Source: an uncultured Oscillibacter sp.
GTDB taxonomy: Bacteria; Bacillota; Clostridia; Oscillospirales; Oscillospiraceae
Direction of reading: 5' to 3'
Assembly (NCBI GenBank): GCA_910589315.1
Contig: CAJUTB010000028.1
Location: 1 to 32,997, forward strand
Length of the DNA stretch: 32,997 nt
How positions within the stretch are numbered: the first letter of the stretch is position 1; the number at the start of each line of letters is the position of its first letter. The notes under the pieces are model-generated. The model had not been told where the DNA came from and searched no databases. It saw only the letters and a program-made list of their open reading frames with translations. Positions 28,986-32,997 of this stretch are shown here, piece by piece. A program made the translations under genes and the position numbers.

Positions 28986-29070
28986 CCTCTGAGGATTCAG
29001 AGGCCGTGCCTGGCGGCGCGGGCGATGATCAGCCGGTCCTGCCGGTTGCTGACCGTCCGCGCCGCCAGGC
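28986..29070. other. Large structured element downstream of pnp
   Basis: A 7-bp hairpin (CCTCTGA/TCAGAGG, 28986-29003) is followed by a perfect 14-bp GC stem: GCCTGGCGGCGCGG at 29008-29021 with CCGCGCCGCCAGGC at 29057-29070. Its interior contains a second, imperfect stem (ATCAGCCGG with CCGGTTGCTGA). No T tract follows, so it is not a classical terminator. It could protect the pnp 3' end, end transcription in another way, or be part of an RNA or repeat. Confidence 0.55.
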
Positions 29071-29092
29071 GCATATCCGCCGAAAACGCCTC

Positions 29093-29121
29093 TTGCGCCG
29101 CGAAAGGGAAGGCGCTATACT
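29093..29121 (+). promoter_or_regulatory. Promoter of the HAD-zincin-acyltransferase operon
   Basis: TTGCGC (29093-29098), 17-bp spacer, TATACT (29116-29121), about 50 nt before the start codon. Confidence 0.6.
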
Positions 29122-29171
29122 GAAGCCGCAGATTCTGCGGAATTTTGGATACGATATATATGAGGTGCGTT

Positions 29172-29837
29172 ATGTATCAGACGGTTATTTTTGATCTGGA
29201 TGGAACCCTTTTGAATACGATCGACGACCTCGCCGCCGCCGGAAACTGGGTCTGCCGTCAAAACGGCTGGCCGGAGTATTCCACGGAAGAATTTATGTCC
29301 ATGGTCGGGCACGGTATTCCAAATCTGGTTTCCAGATTTTCGCCGGAGGACTGCCGGAGTCCGGAACGGCTGCAAAGGACGCTTGAGCAGTTTGCCGAAT
29401 ACTACGGCGCGCACAAACTGGACAAAACCGCGCCCTATCCCGGGATTCCCGCTCTTTTGACGCGTTTGAACGCTGCCGGGATACAACTGGCCGTGTATTC
29501 CAACAAGGCGGATGGGTTAAGCCGCGCCATTGTGACCCACTTTTTTCCCGGCGTATTTACCCTGGTGCGGGGAAAAGTAGAGGGTGTGCCCGTCAAGCCG
29601 GACCCCGCCGGAGTCCGGGGCGTGCTGCAAGAGCTGAACGCCCATAAGGCGTCGACCCTGTTTGTGGGCGACAGCAGCGTTGATATCCACACCGCCCACA
29701 ATGCGGGTCTGACCGCCTGCGGCGTGACCTGGGGGTTTCGCTCCCGGCAGTCGCTGGAGGAGGCTGGGGCGGATTTCCTGGCCTCTGCCGTATCGGAGCT
29801 GGAGGCCGTGTTGCTGGAGGAATCGATATGCAATTGA
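29172..29837 (+). CDS. HAD-superfamily phosphatase, phosphoglycolate-phosphatase-like
   Basis: A 221-residue cytoplasmic phosphatase. Motif I is FDLDGTLLNT (nucleophile D8, acid D10), motif II VYSNK, then a Lys in VKPDP, and motif IV FVGDSSVDI. A helical cap sits between motifs I and II, as in subfamily IA (Gph/PpaX type). The exact substrate is open: phosphoglycolate, pyrophosphate or a sugar phosphate. ATG 29172 has GAGGTG upstream. It overlaps the zincin gene by 10 nt. Confidence 0.88.
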   Translation: MYQTVIFDLDGTLLNTIDDLAAAGNWVCRQNGWPEYSTEEFMSMVGHGIPNLVSRFSPEDCRSPERLQRTLEQFAEYYGAHKLDKTAPYPGIPALLTRLNAAGIQLAVYSNKADGLSRAIVTHFFPGVFTLVRGKVEGVPVKPDPAGVRGVLQELNAHKASTLFVGDSSVDIHTAHNAGLTACGVTWGFRSRQSLEEAGADFLASAVSELEAVLLEESICN

Positions 29838-30205
29838 CCTTTGACCAGGCGGCGGAGCTGCTGGATGAAATCGTGGAGAGCTTTCCGCCGCCGCTTTTCG
29901 AGGAGCTGAACGGCGGCGTTAATCTTCTGAACGAAGCCCGTCCGAATGCGGAGATTGAGGGACTGTATACCATGGGCGAATACCGCTGGAACGATTTGGG
30001 GCGGTATATCAACCTGTTCTACGGATCGTTCTGCGCCATGGCCGAACTGCGGCAGTGGGACTTTGAGGACTGGAGGCGGGAGCTGCGGCAGACCTTTTCC
30101 CATGAGCTGACCCACCATATGGAGGGCCGCGCCGGCCTGCACGCCCTGGAAGACCGGGACGCGGAAAAAATGGCGGCATGGCGCAAGGAAGTTGGTCTGG
30201 AATAA
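29828..30205 (+). CDS. Minimal zincin-type metallopeptidase
   Basis: A 125-residue predicted zinc metallopeptidase. The HExxH motif is HELTHHMEG (H92, E93, H96), the form seen in the small 'metallopeptidase family' proteins (zincin-1 group). No signal peptide or membrane helix, so probably cytoplasmic. It overlaps the HAD phosphatase gene and lies 17 nt before the acyltransferase. Proteins of this type are widespread in Firmicutes and Actinobacteria but have no settled substrate. A regulatory or scaffold role without proteolysis is possible. Confidence 0.8.
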   Translation: MQLTFDQAAELLDEIVESFPPPLFEELNGGVNLLNEARPNAEIEGLYTMGEYRWNDLGRYINLFYGSFCAMAELRQWDFEDWRRELRQTFSHELTHHMEGRAGLHALEDRDAEKMAAWRKEVGLE

Positions 30206-30222
30206 CGGAGAGGGGGCTGACC

Positions 30223-31284
30223 ATGCAGGATTCCGCGATGAGGGTGAAAACGCCCCTGCAAAAGCAGCGGTATGCCTATTTGAATATTCTGCGCTGCGCC
30301 GCGATTCTGCTGGTGATCTCTCTGCACTGCACCAGCGGATTTGTGAGCAACGCCGCGTTTTTCGGGTCGAAAACCTGGTGGGCGTGCATGATTACAAACA
30401 GCTTTTCCCGCATGGGCGTGCCGCTTTTCTTTATGATCAGCGGCTATCTTTTGCTTTCCAGCGAGAAAACCCGCGACATCAGGACGTTTTATCAAAAGCG
30501 GCTTGCCAGGCTGGCGGTCCCGTTTTTGTTCTGGGACGTTGTGTATTTTTTGGAGCGGTGCGCGCTGGAAGGCGTGCCGCCGGACGGCCTTTTGTTTTTC
30601 CAGGAGCTGGCCGCCAAGGGAAGCCGGTACCACCTCTGGTTTGTGTATCAGATTTTAGGGCTGTACCTGCTTGCGCCGTTTTTGAAAAAAATTGTGGAGC
30701 ATTCCAATTTACGGGAACTGATACTGTTTTTTCTTCTGATTCTGTTGCAGCCCACGTTTTTCCGCTTTGTGAACGTGATGCAGTCCGCCATTCAAATCGC
30801 GCCGTTCCGGGCTCTGGTGGAAGGGTTTGCGGGTTATTTTTTGGCGGGGTATCTGCTGGGAACCTATTCCATTCCGCCCCGCGGGCGGCGAGCCGTTTAC
30901 CTGCTGGGGCTGGCGGGCCTGCTTGGGGGGATTCTGGGGAATTACCGCACCTCCTCCCCGGAAGGGATTTTTCTGTATTTCAGTGAGAATTACTCCATTA
31001 CACAATACATGACGGCAGGGGCGTTGTTTTTGCTGGTAAAGGAAACGGCGGACCGGTTTCCCAGGTGGGCGGTTCGGGGAGCGGAGTTCTTTTCCGGGCT
31101 CACCTTCGGCGTTTATTTCATCCATGTTTTGGTTTTGGACGCTTATGGAGCCGCGCTTTCGCGGCTTGGGTGGAATCCTGCGCCGGGGCTGCGGATTGCG
31201 GCGGGGTTTTTGGTGGTTTCGCTTACAAGTACATGTCTGGCGTATCTTTTTTCCAGAATTCCGCTGCTGCGGCGTTTGATTTGA
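30223..31284 (+). CDS. Membrane acyltransferase (acyltransferase family 3)
   Basis: A 353-residue protein with about ten membrane helices. The family-3 opening is visible: LNILRCAAILLVISLHCTSG with the conserved His, then RMGVPLFFMISGYLL and RLARLAVPFLFW. A typical WFVYQILGLYLLAPFL helix follows, and the late FGVYFIHVLVLDAYG. Such enzymes O-acetylate or succinylate surface glycans, peptidoglycan or exopolysaccharide. ATG 30223 is 8 nt after AGGGGG. It is the last gene of the operon. The weak ACTTCC/GGAAGT hairpin at 31302-31319 may end it. Acceptor unknown. Confidence 0.87.
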   Translation: MQDSAMRVKTPLQKQRYAYLNILRCAAILLVISLHCTSGFVSNAAFFGSKTWWACMITNSFSRMGVPLFFMISGYLLLSSEKTRDIRTFYQKRLARLAVPFLFWDVVYFLERCALEGVPPDGLLFFQELAAKGSRYHLWFVYQILGLYLLAPFLKKIVEHSNLRELILFFLLILLQPTFFRFVNVMQSAIQIAPFRALVEGFAGYFLAGYLLGTYSIPPRGRRAVYLLGLAGLLGGILGNYRTSSPEGIFLYFSENYSITQYMTAGALFLLVKETADRFPRWAVRGAEFFSGLTFGVYFIHVLVLDAYGAALSRLGWNPAPGLRIAAGFLVVSLTSTCLAYLFSRIPLLRRLI

Positions 31285-31320
31285 GCGATGCAATGGGAGG
31301 CACTTCCGGGAAAGGAAGTA

Positions 31321-31348
31321 TTGTAAATTACCGGAGACGTGATATAAT
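31321..31348 (+). promoter_or_regulatory. Promoter of asnS
   Basis: TTGTAA (31321-31326), 16-bp spacer, TATAAT (31343-31348). The leader is about 42 nt, too short for a T-box riboswitch. Confidence 0.65.
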
Positions 31349-31396
31349 ACAGCCATCATGCCATTTTAGAAACAGGCAAAGAATAGGAGATCTGCT

Positions 31397-32791
31397 ATGA
31401 AGTATACAAAGATTGCGGCAGTTTTTGCCGGAAAAGAGTCGCTGGACGGTCAGACCGTCACGGTAGGCGGCTGGGCGCGCACCATCCGCGATATGAAAAA
31501 TTTTGCGTTTATCGAGCTGAACGACGGCTCCTGCATGAAAAATTTACAGGTGGTAATGGAGAGCGGCGGGCTGGAAAACTACCGGGAAATTGCGGCGCAA
31601 AATGTCGGCGCGGCGTTGGTTGTGACGGGCAAGGTGGTTTTGACGCCGGAGGCGAAACAGCCGTTGGAGCTGAAAGCGGAGAAAATTGAGGTGGAGGGCG
31701 TTTCCACGCCGGATTATCCCCTTCAGAAAAAGCGGCATACAGTGGAGTATCTGCGTACGATTCAGCATCTGCGGCCCCGCACGAATTTGTTTTCCGCGGC
31801 GTACCGCGTCCGGAGCGCGGCGGCGTTTGCCATTCACGAATTTTTCCAGAGCCGGGGCTTTGTGTACGTTCATACGCCGGTTATTACGGCCAGCGACTGT
31901 GAAGGTGCGGGAGAGATGTTCCGCGTCACGACGCTGGACCCGGAAAACCCGCCCCGGACGGAAGACGGGAAAGTTGATTTTTCGCAGGACTTTTTCGGGC
32001 GTCCGGCGAATCTGACGGTTTCCGGCCAGCTCAATGCGGAAAACTTTGCCATGGCGTTTGGGGATGTCTATACATTTGGTCCGACGTTCCGGGCGGAGAA
32101 TTCCAACACGGCCCGTCATGCGGCGGAGTTTTGGATGATTGAGCCGGAGATGGCGTTTTGCGATTTGCAGGGCGACATGGACGTAGCGGAAGCGATGATC
32201 AAATTTGCGATCCGCAAGGTTATGGAGCGGTGCCCGGACGAGTTGGATTTCTTCAATCGTTTTGTGGATAAGGGTCTGCTGGAGCGTTTGGAGCTTGTTG
32301 CGTCCTCGGATTTCGGGCGGGTGAGCTACACGGAAGCCGTGGAGATTTTGGAGAAGAACAACGACAAGTTTGATTATAAGGTTTATTGGGGCTGTGATTT
32401 GCAGACGGAGCATGAGCGTTATTTGACGGAGCAGATTTATAAGCGGCCGGTGTTTGTTACGGACTATCCGAAGGAGATCAAGGCGTTTTATATGCGTTTG
32501 AACGATGACGGGAAGACAGTGGCGGCGGCGGACTGCCTGGTCCCCGGCATTGGGGAGATTATTGGCGGAAGCCAGCGTGAGGAGCGTTTAGACATTTTGG
32601 AGGCGCGCATTCAGGAACTGGGCATGGACCCGAAGGATTACTGGTGGTATTGTGATTTGCGCCGGTATGGTTCCTGCCGTCATGCGGGATTTGGTTTGGG
32701 ATTTGAGCGTTTGGTGATGTATCTCACGGGCATTGCCAACATCCGCGATGTCCTCCCCCACCCCAGAACCGTTGGCAGTGCCGATTTTTAA
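31397..32791 (+). CDS. asnS: Asparaginyl-tRNA synthetase
   Basis: A 464-residue class IIb synthetase. An N-terminal OB-fold anticodon-binding domain (about 17-105) has VTVGGWARTIRDMKNFAFIEL. The catalytic domain has motif 2 in FGPTFRAENSNTARH and motif 3 in GFGLGFERLVMYLTG, followed by NIRDVLPHPR. The Asn-type features (FRAENSNT and the C-terminal NIRDVLPHPR) distinguish it from AspRS. AGGAGA precedes ATG 31397. It is monocistronic. A short AATGCCG/CGGCATT hairpin overlaps the stop, and repeat copy C follows. Confidence 0.96.
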   Translation: MKYTKIAAVFAGKESLDGQTVTVGGWARTIRDMKNFAFIELNDGSCMKNLQVVMESGGLENYREIAAQNVGAALVVTGKVVLTPEAKQPLELKAEKIEVEGVSTPDYPLQKKRHTVEYLRTIQHLRPRTNLFSAAYRVRSAAAFAIHEFFQSRGFVYVHTPVITASDCEGAGEMFRVTTLDPENPPRTEDGKVDFSQDFFGRPANLTVSGQLNAENFAMAFGDVYTFGPTFRAENSNTARHAAEFWMIEPEMAFCDLQGDMDVAEAMIKFAIRKVMERCPDELDFFNRFVDKGLLERLELVASSDFGRVSYTEAVEILEKNNDKFDYKVYWGCDLQTEHERYLTEQIYKRPVFVTDYPKEIKAFYMRLNDDGKTVAAADCLVPGIGEIIGGSQREERLDILEARIQELGMDPKDYWWYCDLRRYGSCRHAGFGLGFERLVMYLTGIANIRDVLPHPRTVGSADF

Positions 32792-32811
32792 TGCCGTCCG
32801 GCATTGGGGGG

Positions 32812-32997
32812 CGCGCCTCGCGGCGCGGGCGCAAGACAGCCATTCGCAATGGCTGGTCCTTTTTTGAACCCCCCATTTTCTTTTCTCTGGCGAGAGAAAA
32901 GAAAACGGGCCGTTCACGGTCCAAAAGAAAAGAGCGTTTGTGAGGTGCGGTGCAAAACTTTGGATGGTACTCCTAGAAACGAGAAGTCCAAATCGAT
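32812..32997 (-). repeat. Dispersed structured intergenic repeat, copy C (runs off the window)
   Basis: Inverted relative to copies A and B and cut by the right edge. On the minus strand the core 32863-32940 matches copy A at 77 of 78 positions, including the CGCC loop. The second hairpin is GCCATTGCGAATGGC and the third CGCGCC-GCGA-GGCGCG (32812-32827). The far end at 32985-32997 shares CGATTTGGAC with the others. It follows the asnS stop by about 20 nt. Confidence 0.88.

Noticed and set aside
31349..31396. T-box riboswitch before asnS
   Set aside because: The leader is under 50 nt and shows no specifier loop or TGGN antiterminator bulge.
1..32997. tRNA or rRNA genes, prophage, integrase, transposase, restriction or CRISPR-Cas genes
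   Set aside because: Searched by eye for TTCGA/T-arm patterns, DDE or tyrosine-recombinase motifs and repeat arrays; none were convincing.

Overview
The window looks like chromosome from a GC-rich, spore-forming, Gram-positive gut-type clostridium, most likely Oscillospiraceae (relatives of Oscillibacter, Flavonifractor or Dysosmobacter). Three things point there. Strong AGGAGG ribosome-binding sites and sigma-A promoters occur throughout. Sporulation genes are present (a SpoVAF-type GerA protein, a SpoIIQ-type M23 protein, YaaL and BofA). There is also an SLH-anchored surface protein and a BlaI/BlaR-type system. This assignment is inference from gene content; there is no rRNA or marker in the window to settle it.

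Layout. 1-224: a clean sigma-A promoter firing left out of the window. 225-6690: two tandem TetR regulators, divergent from an operon for a large secreted repeat-rich protein and an MMPL/RND exporter; the two promoters overlap. 6749-9997 (minus strand): an AlaX-type tRNA-editing protein, an AT-rich four-helix membrane protein with its own promoter and terminator, an unexplained hairpin-bearing intergenic stretch, and a GH3 lipoprotein. 10078-12163: a Fur-family regulator with an ABC ATPase and permease of the zinc/manganese type, under a Fur-box-like operator, with no binding protein. 12267-15236: a BlaI-type repressor and a BlaR1-like M56 protease whose extracellular sensor is an M23 (LytM) domain, behind two palindromic operators. 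15236-20932 (minus): a NUDIX hydrolase, spoVAF-like and spoIIQ-like genes with forespore-type promoters, NAD synthetase and a ferredoxin. 20988-24144: a NAGPA/SLH surface protein with tandem terminators. 24277-25912: tadA, yaaL-bofA, and a divergent pair of small genes including an XRE regulator. 26240-29070: rpsO and pnp with structured non-coding flanks. 29093-32791: a HAD phosphatase, a minimal zincin and an acyltransferase, then asnS.

The two observations most worth following are these. First, a dispersed, structured intergenic repeat occurs three times (15759-16000, 25946-26186, 32812 to the right edge). Its 78-bp core is almost invariant, and its flanking hairpins change sequence while keeping pairing. 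Second, the BlaI plus M56-M23 pair appears to be a cell-wall-sensing version of the BlaI/BlaR1 switch. No CRISPR array, tRNA, rRNA, integrase or recognisable insertion sequence was seen.
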